Of a DNA stretch of 7,526 nt, positions 1-5,225 are shown piece after piece. Source of the DNA: Dehalococcoidia bacterium (GTDB taxonomy: Bacteria > Chloroflexota > Dehalococcoidia > JACVQG01); contig JACVQG010000054.1 of the NCBI GenBank assembly GCA_015661045.1, positions 1 through 7,526 on the forward strand. Direction: 5' to 3'. The number at the start of each line of letters is the position of its first letter. The stretch's first letter is position 1. Both the position numbers and the translations under genes were made by a program. The notes beneath the pieces were generated by a model. It ran no database searches, was not told where the DNA came from, and saw only the letters and a program-made list of their open reading frames with translations.

Positions 1-44
1 ACCACCCCTGGCGAGGTAAATTCAGAACCCATTTTGATTAAGGA

Positions 45-92
45 TTACTGACATTTTCGCTTAACATATTTACTGACATTTTCCCTTGACAA
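45..92. mobile_element. Probable end of an insertion sequence (transposase outside window)
   Basis: A 14-bp direct repeat, TTACTGACATTTTC, occurs at 45-58 and again at 70-83, 25 bp apart, and is followed by CCCTTGACA. From memory, closely spaced copies of a TACTGACATTTTC-like unit are typical of the ends of some insertion sequences, notably IS21-type elements with multiple terminal repeats. No transposase reading frame is visible, so the element body would lie to the left of the window. The exact outer boundary and any target duplication cannot be determined. Confidence 0.4.
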
Positions 93-116
93 CAACAGGG
101 GGCGAATTAAATCCCG

Positions 117-178
117 AATTCCAAGCACCAAATTCCAAACCTCGTCCTAAGCTTGTTGAAGGAAACTCCTAATTCCAA
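117..178. repeat. Noncoding stretch with three AATTCCAA copies
   Basis: The octamer AATTCCAA occurs at 117-124, 131-138 and 171-178 between the IS-like end and the 3' end of the antitoxin gene. No reading frame or RNA gene is recognisable here. It looks like simple decayed intergenic repeat DNA, and no function is claimed. Confidence 0.4.
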
Positions 179-182
179 AACA

Positions 183-197
183 TTAACAAAATGTTAA
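183..197. repeat. Inverted repeat TTAACA-AAA-TGTTAA
   Basis: A perfect 6-bp inverted repeat with a 3-base spacer lies about 75 bp beyond the antitoxin stop codon. It resembles the TAACATGTTA palindrome in the toxin promoter (968-977), with the same half-sites TAACA/TGTTA but a different spacing. It could be a second binding site or a chance AT-rich palindrome. It is not followed by a T run, so it is not a convincing terminator. Confidence 0.35.
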
Positions 198-269
198 CCG
201 GAGTTGAGGGGATAAAAGGGTAGTACTTTCGAGACGCACTTTTAGTTGGAGTGTATTTTAGCAATCTGC

Positions 270-653
270 CTAAGAAGCCTGATGAAGAACTTCATACGGT
301 TGGATCAGAACCTCAGCCGGTATTCCTAGATTACGATGTAATCGCCGGATCATCTCCAACGATAGGGGACGCCTCCGGTTCAGTATCTCTGACACCCGCG
401 CCCGGCTACCGAGGTACAACTCCAATTCCCTCCGGGTTAAACCCCGACTCTCAAGAAAATATAAAATCGCCTCAATTGGGTCAGGCAAGGGGATGTCATA
501 ATGTTGATTCTCAAACGTTTCAACCAGCGCTATTAAGATTTCGAGACGGTCTGCTTCCGATGTCCCCGGCTTTGCGTCAAACAATTGTTCAATTTCAGCC
601 AGCGCATCTTCGTAGTCCGCTTCTGATTTTATTGGTTTTACTTTTACTAACAT
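270..653 (-). CDS. higA: HigA-type antitoxin, XRE-family DNA-binding protein
   Basis: This 127-aa protein is the likely antitoxin of a type II toxin-antitoxin pair. Such antitoxins bind and neutralise the toxin and repress their own promoter. Residues 1-50 form an acidic helical region (EADYEDALAEIEQLF). Residues about 56-115 form a helix-turn-helix domain of the HigA/COG5499 type, with PDPIEAILYFLE, then GLTRRELELYLGSRARVSEILNRR, read here in two parts, then LSLEMIRRLHRNLGIPAEVLI. Length and domain order are normal for the family. The gene starts 9 bases after the toxin stop codon. A Shine-Dalgarno sequence, GAGGTGAG, begins at the toxin stop and sits properly before the ATG, so the two genes are translated from one mRNA. 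The long plus-strand frame over this gene is an antisense shadow. Confidence 0.92.
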   Translation of the reverse strand: MLVKVKPIKSEADYEDALAEIEQLFDAKPGTSEADRLEILIALVETFENQHYDIPLPDPIEAILYFLESRGLTRRELELYLGSRARVSEILNRRRPLSLEMIRRLHRNLGIPAEVLIQPYEVLHQAS

Positions 654-662
654 ATTCTCACC

Positions 663-956
663 TCAAATAGTCTTCGCATCTATCCTGTCATACTCCGGAT
701 GAGTACCAACGAAGCGAATGAAGACAATCCGGAACGTATATTGAATACTAACAACCAATCGATATTTATTCCCTTTGACATTGAAAACAACCCGGTTATT
801 GGCGATAAAACTTGCGTTACGGTAGACAGCCTTGATATCATCAGGTTTCTGCCATTCGGCATGCTTTACATCGGCAAACCAGGATTCCAAACTCGAACGG
901 GCATCTGTATGATTCTCCCAAAATTCTCTCAGCTTCTTGCGCGATATAACATGCAT
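663..956 (-). CDS. higB: HigB-family toxin (RelE-like mRNA interferase)
   Basis: This 97-aa protein resembles the HigB_toxin family (E. coli YgjN/HigB type), ribosome-dependent endoribonucleases of RelE-like fold that cleave mRNA. Family hallmarks visible are the MHVI start, KAVYRNA around residues 42-48, VVFNVKGNKYRLV at 56-68, and RFVGTHPEYD at 81-90. The toxin precedes the antitoxin, the characteristic hig order, and the two genes are separated by 9 bases. No Shine-Dalgarno sequence lies before the ATG; instead a perfect TATAAT ends 7 bases upstream, which predicts a leaderless transcript starting at or next to the ATG. The gene is full length, with no frameshift visible. Proximity to a possible IS end fits the mobile habit of such modules. 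The assignment is by family pattern; activity is inferred. Confidence 0.92.
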   Translation of the reverse strand: MHVISRKKLREFWENHTDARSSLESWFADVKHAEWQKPDDIKAVYRNASFIANNRVVFNVKGNKYRLVVSIQYTFRIVFIRFVGTHPEYDRIDAKTI

Positions 957-963
957 ATAGAAA

Positions 964-992
964 ATTATAACATGTTACCAAATTGGGAGCAA
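964..992 (-). promoter_or_regulatory. higBA promoter with overlapping operator palindrome
   Basis: On the minus strand a perfect -10 TATAAT (964-969) is preceded by a 17-base spacer and a weak -35 TTGCTC (987-992). The 10-bp perfect palindrome TAACATGTTA (968-977) overlaps the -10 and is the natural candidate operator for HigA. The 9-mer TATAACATG also occurs at 945-953 and 966-974, 21 bp apart (two helical turns), so a second half-site may lie over the toxin start codon. Confidence 0.6.
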
Positions 993-1030
993 AATACAAT
1001 TCATATTCTATCCAAAGGATGGTGTCCACA

Positions 1031-1058
1031 TTAGACTATAGTTCCTGTGATATATAAT
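1031..1058 (+). promoter_or_regulatory. Candidate promoter of the YCII-domain gene
   Basis: A perfect TATAAT at 1053-1058 lies 34 bases before the start codon of the YCII gene. The best upstream hexamer, TTAGAC at 1031-1036 with a 16-base spacer, matches the -35 consensus poorly. It is divergent from the higBA promoter. Confidence 0.4.
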
Positions 1059-1091
1059 ATTCATAAGACGACTGTTCTGAAGGAGGGATAT

Positions 1092-1415
1092 ATGGCGAAC
1101 TATCTTTTCGTTTATTACGGCGGCATGGCGGAAGATGGCGCGACGAAGGCGACCCCGGAGCAGCAGCAGAAGGAGATGGAAATCTGGATAGCCTGGTTTA
1201 AGAAACTTGGCAAAGCCCTGGTCGAGATGGGCGCGCCCACCAGGCCGGGGAAAACCGTCAGCAAGGCTGGAGCCAGAGCGACCGGAGCAAATGCGGTCGC
1301 GGGCTACAGCATTATCAAAGCCAACAATCTGGGAGCCGCGGTCAACATGGCCAAAAGTCACCCGGACATCTCGAAAGGGATGAAAATCGCAGTCTACGAA
1401 CTCATGGCGATGTAA
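1092..1415 (+). CDS. YCII-domain protein
   Basis: This 107-aa soluble protein resembles the YCII-related (DGPF-type, dimeric alpha-beta barrel, ferredoxin-like) family. Visible features are an N-terminal strand, YLFVYYGGM (residues 4-12), an amphipathic helix, MEIWIAWFKKLGKAL, with the GAPTRPGKTVS loop after it, GYSIIKANNLGAAVNMAKSHP in the second half (read as GYSIIKAN then LGAAVNMAKSHP), and a closing strand, IAVYELMAM. These match the common pattern in which 'GYSII' and 'A...A..CP' precede a final 'VYE' strand. A start 15 codons earlier is open, but the ATG at 1092 is chosen because AGGAGGG lies 4 bases before it and the family begins there. YCII proteins are mostly uncharacterised; some act as chlorohydrolases or muconolactone-isomerase-like proteins. 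No partner gene in the window points to a substrate. Confidence 0.88.
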   Translation: MANYLFVYYGGMAEDGATKATPEQQQKEMEIWIAWFKKLGKALVEMGAPTRPGKTVSKAGARATGANAVAGYSIIKANNLGAAVNMAKSHPDISKGMKIAVYELMAM

Positions 1416-1452
1416 CCCCCTGGTGTTGTCACGCACCCGTTTACCGAGTCAA

Positions 1453-1468
1453 TTCGAGCAGGCTCGAA
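1453..1468. repeat. 16-bp perfect inverted repeat, TTCGAGC-AG-GCTCGAA
   Basis: Two 7-base arms are separated by two bases, 38 bp after the YCII stop codon. There is no T run on either side, so it is not a standard terminator. It could be a protein-binding palindrome or a short hairpin; no function can be assigned. The rest of 1416-1625 shows nothing recognisable. Confidence 0.4.
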
Positions 1469-1593
1469 CGGAGCGGAGAAGCATGGAAATGGAAAACACT
1501 TTTCACTGCAGAGTGCGCTGAATATTTCCTTTTTCCCTATCTGTGTTCTCATCGTCCTCAGCAGCGACATCCTTAATTGGCTCCCGGCTGTCG

Positions 1594-1640
1594 AAGGTTA
1601 GATTTAGAGCTTAGAATTTTACTTCTTATACTCTAACCTT
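1594..1640. repeat. 9-bp inverted repeat over the 3' end of the hydrolase gene
   Basis: AAGGTTAGA at 1594-1602 is the exact reverse complement of TCTAACCTT at 1632-1640, with 29 AT-rich bases between. It spans the stop codon of the isochorismatase-family gene. No U run follows on the minus strand, so it is at best a weak 3' stem. The arms contain the same TCTAACC heptamer that is repeated upstream of the response regulator. Confidence 0.3.
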
Positions 1641-2324
1641 ATCACCGGCCATATGTGAAATGAGTCCCAGCATTTCTTGAGTGGACTTCACTTTCATCAG
1701 CCCGGTGTTCATCCGCTGCAGGGCGTCACGTTGCATGGTTTCACTGAATGTGGCCGTGGCGTCTCCTATTACAAACACCTTGTATCCGCGGTCAGAGGCA
1801 TCTCTTACGCTGAGTTCTACACAGGCATGGGTAGCTACGCCCACCACGATCAAACACTCAACCCCCAGGTTCCTCAGCACCTGGTCGATAGCTGTGGAGT
1901 TGAAAACGCTGGAGGATGTCTTGCTGATAACGATTTCATCTTCCCGGGGTCGCAGCTCGTCCAGAATTTGGGCTTCCTTGGAGTCTTTAGCCGTTAGCAG
2001 TTGGCGCGGCCATCGCGCCCATGAGGATGGGCTCATATCCCGGCAGTCGTGGGTCAATGCCTGTATCCTCACAAATATAACCTCGACGCTGTCCTGCCGG
2101 CAAGTTGATAGCAACTGTTGTATCCGGGGAACAATACCAGCTACCTGTCCGAAGAAATAGGCGGCTTCCTTTTCCAGCCCCTTTTCTTTCGCCAAACGCC
2201 CTATCCCCCAGTCGGGGTGGGCATCGAAGTACTGCATATCAATTACCATCAGAGCGGTCTTGCCCCGCCTGGGGAAAAACTCTGGAGATGGGGGGAGCAG
2301 CAAGTTCAAGGGGTTATCAGGCAT
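1626..2324 (-). CDS. Isochorismatase-family cysteine hydrolase
   Basis: This 232-aa cytoplasmic hydrolase belongs to the isochorismatase-like superfamily, which hydrolyses amides, ureides or vinyl ethers using an Asp-Lys-Cys triad. All three residues are visible: D29 in LMVIDMQ, K135 in IVISKTSSSVF, and C168 in VVGVATHACVE, the last preceded by the usual cis-peptide region. The stretch FNSTAIDQVLRNLGV and the following RDASDRGY are typical of ureidoacrylate/biuret-type amidohydrolases of the family, but the substrate cannot be read from sequence. Length is slightly above the usual 180-220. The start is supported by AAAGGAGG 6 bases before the ATG. It lies 132 bp downstream of the solute-binding lipoprotein gene on the same strand, so co-transcription is plausible, with the hydrolase perhaps acting on an imported compound. 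Confidence 0.93.
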   Translation of the reverse strand: MPDNPLNLLLPPSPEFFPRRGKTALMVIDMQYFDAHPDWGIGRLAKEKGLEKEAAYFFGQVAGIVPRIQQLLSTCRQDSVEVIFVRIQALTHDCRDMSPSSWARWPRQLLTAKDSKEAQILDELRPREDEIVISKTSSSVFNSTAIDQVLRNLGVECLIVVGVATHACVELSVRDASDRGYKVFVIGDATATFSETMQRDALQRMNTGLMKVKSTQEMLGLISHMAGDKVRV

Positions 2325-2401
2325 GGGAGGCCTCCTTTTAGAAGTTATTTCAAAGTTTTGGCAATGTATTGGCGAATCTCGCCCGTTATTTCCAACCTTT
2401 T

Positions 2402-2427
2402 CCCCCTCTCTGTCAACGGAGAGGGGG
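2402..2427. repeat. REP-like GC-rich hairpin between two minus-strand genes
   Basis: An 11-bp stem (one G-T wobble) closes on the tetraloop TCAA. The outer arms, CCCCCTCTC (2402-2410) and GAGAGGGGG (2419-2427), are perfectly complementary. The flank CCAGCAAGGGGGTGAGGTCG follows. This C-rich/G-rich palindrome with a GTGAGG flank resembles dispersed intergenic repeats in many environmental genomes. No T run follows on either strand, so it is not a classical terminator, though it could stabilise mRNA 3' ends or attenuate read-through from the lipoprotein gene into the hydrolase gene. Confidence 0.55.
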
Positions 2428-2456
2428 CCAGCAAGGGGGTGAGGTCGAACCTAAGT

Positions 2457-3602
2457 TTATTTTGTCTTTTTCAACTGGGGCACCCAGGCTTTATCCGCAA
2501 ACAGCTTGCCCTGTAAAACCAGGTCTTCGGCAGTAGGGAAAACAGACTTAGCAGGATCCATATCCAGACCCGGGGGTAGTCCGGACTGGACGTCTTTCCT
2601 GATAGTGGGGGCGCCTTTGGCCTTAGCATACACCGATTGGCCTTCCTTGCTCAGCCACCAGTTGGCAAACAGCTTGGCTGCGTTGATGTGAGGTGAATCT
2701 TTGATAACGGTTTGAAGTATAGCCTGACCGGAGATTCCCTCTTTAAAGTCGAGGACCTTTACGGGGGCGCCTTCCCGGACGGCATTGGACGCATCTATAG
2801 CCTGGGAGCCTCCGAAGATTGGATATTCACCCCTGGACAACTTCTCTATGCCCTGGGCAGGGCCGGTGACAAATTGGAGGTCCTGGGCGCCAAGTTTCTG
2901 CAGGTAATCTTCTGATAATGCCCCCGCCTTGATGATAGGTTGGAAGATAATGTAAGCATTGCTGCTCACCACAGGGTCTGTAAATAGTATTTGCCCTTTC
3001 CATTTAGGTTGCAACAGGTCAGCCCAGGACTTTGGCTCATCCGCTGGTTTGACCAGCTTTGTATTGGCAAAGGGCTGCATATAGGTGGGATAGGCCGCCA
3101 GGACATGCGCCTCCGGGTCCAGGAAAGCGGGTTCCACTTTCCATATATCTTTTTCCTGAAGCACCGGCAGGTCTTTGAGGGAAGTTGTCAATCCGGCAAT
3201 CTTCATATTGACCAGGTGTACCTGTGATCCCTCGCTGAAATCCCCGGTCCGGTTCCCGATACGGGCCTCTGTCTTCAGCCGCTCTATGAACTCAGCGCCG
3301 CGGCCCGTGATGATTTCCACCTTTATGCCGTACCGGTCCTTGAAGCCCTTTTGCATAGCAAAACCAACGTCACCCACAAAGTTGAAGCTATAAAGTGTGA
3401 CGGTACCCTCCTTTTTAGCTGCCTCTACCAGCTTCTGCATAGCAGTCTCCGCTGGACTCGTAACCGGGGCTGCTATGGGGACAGGTGCAGAGGTAGGCGT
3501 CGGAGATACAGGTGGTGCAGGAGTGGCCGTTGGCGTACAGGACGCCAGCAACATCACCAATACTATGGATGCAACGAGTAGACCGGTTAGCGAACTTTTC
3601 AT
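2457..3602 (-). CDS. ABC transporter solute-binding lipoprotein (PotD/FbpA-like, family 1)
   Basis: This 381-aa protein captures a solute outside the membrane for an ABC importer. It has a lipoprotein signal peptide: KSS, a hydrophobic stretch at residues 8-20, and the lipobox L19-A20-S21-C22, so C22 should be acylated. Residues 23-50 are a Thr/Pro/Ser-rich tether. The periplasmic-binding fold starts near EGTVTLYSF (65-73), continues through a D/R-YGIKVE strand (90-96), and has the family's PKSWADLLQPKWKGQ motif at 190-204. No C-terminal Tyr pair typical of ferric-ion binders is seen, so the ligand is unknown; an organic anion or polyamine-like solute is possible. AGGAG 6 bases before the ATG supports the start. 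No permease or ATPase gene is in the window, so it is an orphan or its partners are elsewhere. Confidence 0.93.
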   Translation of the reverse strand: MKSSLTGLLVASIVLVMLLASCTPTATPAPPVSPTPTSAPVPIAAPVTSPAETAMQKLVEAAKKEGTVTLYSFNFVGDVGFAMQKGFKDRYGIKVEIITGRGAEFIERLKTEARIGNRTGDFSEGSQVHLVNMKIAGLTTSLKDLPVLQEKDIWKVEPAFLDPEAHVLAAYPTYMQPFANTKLVKPADEPKSWADLLQPKWKGQILFTDPVVSSNAYIIFQPIIKAGALSEDYLQKLGAQDLQFVTGPAQGIEKLSRGEYPIFGGSQAIDASNAVREGAPVKVLDFKEGISGQAILQTVIKDSPHINAAKLFANWWLSKEGQSVYAKAKGAPTIRKDVQSGLPPGLDMDPAKSVFPTAEDLVLQGKLFADKAWVPQLKKTK

Positions 3603-3683
3603 ATTTGACTCCTATTATTTAATATTTAAAAGCTGAAATTTGGGAACTTTGGTAAATTGTAATGGTGAGTTTAGTTACTTATC

Positions 3684-3712
3684 ATTATATCTGTTTAATG
3701 TATGGCTATCAA
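3684..3712 (-). promoter_or_regulatory. Strong sigma-70-like promoter for the lipoprotein gene
   Basis: On the minus strand, TTGATA (3707-3712), a 17-base spacer and TATAAT (3684-3689) match the consensus at 11 of 12 positions. Transcription would start near 3677, giving a leader of about 75 bases before the lipoprotein ATG. It may also drive the downstream hydrolase. Confidence 0.7.
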
Positions 3713-3773
3713 CTTGGCTGCCACCCTAAGTTCAACTTCTGTGACTTTTGTCCTTTTTACACCTTCCCCAGCA

Positions 3774-3782
3774 TGGTATACT
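3774..3782 (+). promoter_or_regulatory. Extended -10 promoter for the acyl-CoA dehydrogenase gene
   Basis: TGGTATACT is an extended -10 element (TG-n-TATACT) 32 bases before the gene's start codon. The -35 region is only T-rich, which is usual for extended -10 promoters. It is divergent from the lipoprotein promoter about 60 bp away, so one regulator could control both. Confidence 0.5.
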
Positions 3783-3814
3783 TGCCTCAAGATTATGAAA
3801 TTAAGGAGTTAAAC

Positions 3815-4963
3815 ATGGACTTCAATCTTACCGAGCAGCAAAAGATGATTCAGGATACGGCCAAAGACTTATCCCTTCTGGAGCTATCCAGCCGGGCGGT
3901 GGATACGGATAACACCGGCCTTTTCCCCTGGGATGCCCTGCGGGCGCTGGCTGAAGCCGACCTCATGGGCATGCTCCTGCCTCCGGCCTATGGGGGCGGC
4001 GGCGCCGACTTATTATCGTATGTTATCGCAGTCGAAGAGTTGGCCAAAGGCTGTACCAATACCGCCCTGGTCTTCGTTACCCACCTGGCGGCGGCCCACG
4101 GCGTCCTGGTCGGCGGCAGTGAGGAGCTGAAAAAGGAGTTGCTGCCAGTCCTGGCTCAGGGAAAAAGGCTGGCCGCCTGGGCCGCCACCGAGGCCAACGC
4201 AGGTTCCAATGTCCTTGCCGTGGAGACCTCGGCTAAGTCCGACGGCAATAATTATATTGTGAATGGCTCCAAGGTATACATTACCAGCGCCGAGGAGGCC
4301 GAGTACTATGTAACGGTGGCCCGCACCAGCCCCGCTCCCGGCCCTACCGGCCTCTCAGCTTTGCTTATTAACAAAGAGACCGCGGGATTCAGCACCGGCC
4401 GCCGCTTCCTGCGCATGGGCATGAACGGGACATCCTCCGGAGAGCTATTCTTTAATGATTGTAAGGTGGATAAGAAGAACCTGCTGGGCAAAGAGGGTGG
4501 ATACATGCCTGTTGGCATGGCCATGGCCACTATCGGGTTGCTGGGCGTGGCAGCTATCGCTCTGGGAGTATCTCAGGCCTCCCTGGATTTATGCCTTAAA
4601 TATGGCAAGGAGCGGGTAATTAACGGCCAGCCTCTGGGGAACTATCAGGGGGTACAATTCCTGGTCAGCGAGATGAGCGTGGCAGTAGATGCCACCCGCG
4701 CCCTGCTTTACTCGGCAGCCGTAGCCCAGCAGAATCCACAACCCGGACTGCCTATCGCCGCCTTTAAGGCCAAGCTGTTTGCCACCGAGACAGCCCTCCA
4801 GGTTACCGATAAGGCCCTTCAGATGCACGGCGGCACCGGCTATACCAAAGAGCTTCCGTTGGAACGCTATTACCGGGATGTCAGGGGTCTTACCCTGCAC
4901 TTTTCACCTACGGAACCGCTTAAAGAGACTCTGGGCAAGGCGCTCATGGGACTGTTGCCGTAG
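3815..4963 (+). CDS. Acyl-CoA dehydrogenase-family flavoprotein lacking the usual catalytic Glu
   Basis: This 382-aa protein has the full acyl-CoA dehydrogenase layout: an N-terminal helical domain (about 4-115), a beta domain with the FAD-contact segment ATEANAGSN (124-132) and VYITS (154-158), and a C-terminal helical domain (about 230-380) ending in the family signature QMHGGTGY...ERYYRD (336-355). FAD-dependent alpha,beta-dehydrogenation of an acyl-CoA is the family reaction. However, the ungapped continuation after RD reads LHFSPTE where the family has IYEGTSE, so the catalytic Glu position is Phe363. The alternative base position used by isovaleryl-CoA dehydrogenase is Gly here, and the usual Asp of AGSD is Asn132. 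It could be a non-dehydrogenating relative. The frame is open 51 codons further upstream, but GGAG 6 bases before the ATG at 3815 fixes the start. Confidence 0.94.
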   Translation: MDFNLTEQQKMIQDTAKDLSLLELSSRAVDTDNTGLFPWDALRALAEADLMGMLLPPAYGGGGADLLSYVIAVEELAKGCTNTALVFVTHLAAAHGVLVGGSEELKKELLPVLAQGKRLAAWAATEANAGSNVLAVETSAKSDGNNYIVNGSKVYITSAEEAEYYVTVARTSPAPGPTGLSALLINKETAGFSTGRRFLRMGMNGTSSGELFFNDCKVDKKNLLGKEGGYMPVGMAMATIGLLGVAAIALGVSQASLDLCLKYGKERVINGQPLGNYQGVQFLVSEMSVAVDATRALLYSAAVAQQNPQPGLPIAAFKAKLFATETALQVTDKALQMHGGTGYTKELPLERYYRDVRGLTLHFSPTEPLKETLGKALMGLLP

Positions 4964-4979
4964 GGGTGCGGTAGTATGG

Positions 4980-5015
4980 CAAAAAGAAACGGCCCCTTCT
5001 TTTTGAAGGGGCCGT
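4980..5015 (-). terminator. Rho-independent terminator, minus strand
   Basis: A perfect 11-bp stem, ACGGCCCCTTC (4989-4999) with GAAGGGGCCGT (5005-5015), has a five-T loop on the plus strand. Read on the minus strand it is followed by TTTCTTTTTGCC, a good U tract. It therefore best terminates transcription arriving from the response regulator gene, 211 bp upstream, rather than from the acyl-CoA dehydrogenase gene. On the plus strand GC-rich bases follow, so termination of that gene would be weaker. Confidence 0.75.
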
Positions 5016-5018
5016 CGG

Positions 5019-5039
5019 GCCGGGGCTACTCACCCCGGC
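5019..5039. repeat. Second hairpin next to the terminator
   Basis: GCCGGGG (5019-5025) pairs with CCCCGGC (5033-5039) around a 7-base loop, four bases from the terminator stem. No T run follows. It may form a double-hairpin transcription barrier between the convergent genes. The remaining 5040-5225 shows no gene or recognisable element. Confidence 0.5.
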
Positions 5040-5225
5040 GATGTTTACAGGATACCAGTGAGAATAGTGCTTACAGCCACATCAACATAAACGGATATCA
5101 TGTGCAAGTGGGTGGGGGATGTGTAACAGAAAGTTTAATAGTTCTTGGCTGCAACCTTTGAGCACTATACCTACAATAGATAGTATAAGTTATCAAATGT
5201 TCCACAAAAATTACTCAAAATAGAC

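Noticed and set aside
251..670. 139-codon plus-strand frame opposite higA
   Set aside because: It lies antisense to a clear HigA gene, has no recognisable domain and no ribosome-binding site; it is a shadow frame.
699..1034. Plus-strand frame opposite higB
   Set aside because: Fully antisense to the toxin gene and its promoter; no family resemblance.
1008..1436. 142-codon minus-strand frame opposite the YCII gene
   Set aside because: The plus strand has a strong ribosome-binding site and YCII motifs; the minus frame is a codon-bias shadow.
1681..2160. 159-codon plus-strand frame opposite the hydrolase gene
   Set aside because: The minus strand encodes a complete Asp-Lys-Cys hydrolase; the plus frame is a shadow.
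2402..2427. The GC hairpin as an intrinsic terminator
   Set aside because: Neither strand has a T run after the stem; a REP-like repeat is a better description.
3662..3814. 51-codon N-terminal extension of the acyl-CoA dehydrogenase
   Set aside because: It is Cys/aromatic-rich and unlike the family, covers the promoter region, and the ATG at 3815 has a good ribosome-binding site.
4976..5161. 61-codon plus-strand frame after the acyl-CoA dehydrogenase
   Set aside because: It runs through two strong hairpins and has no domain or ribosome-binding site.
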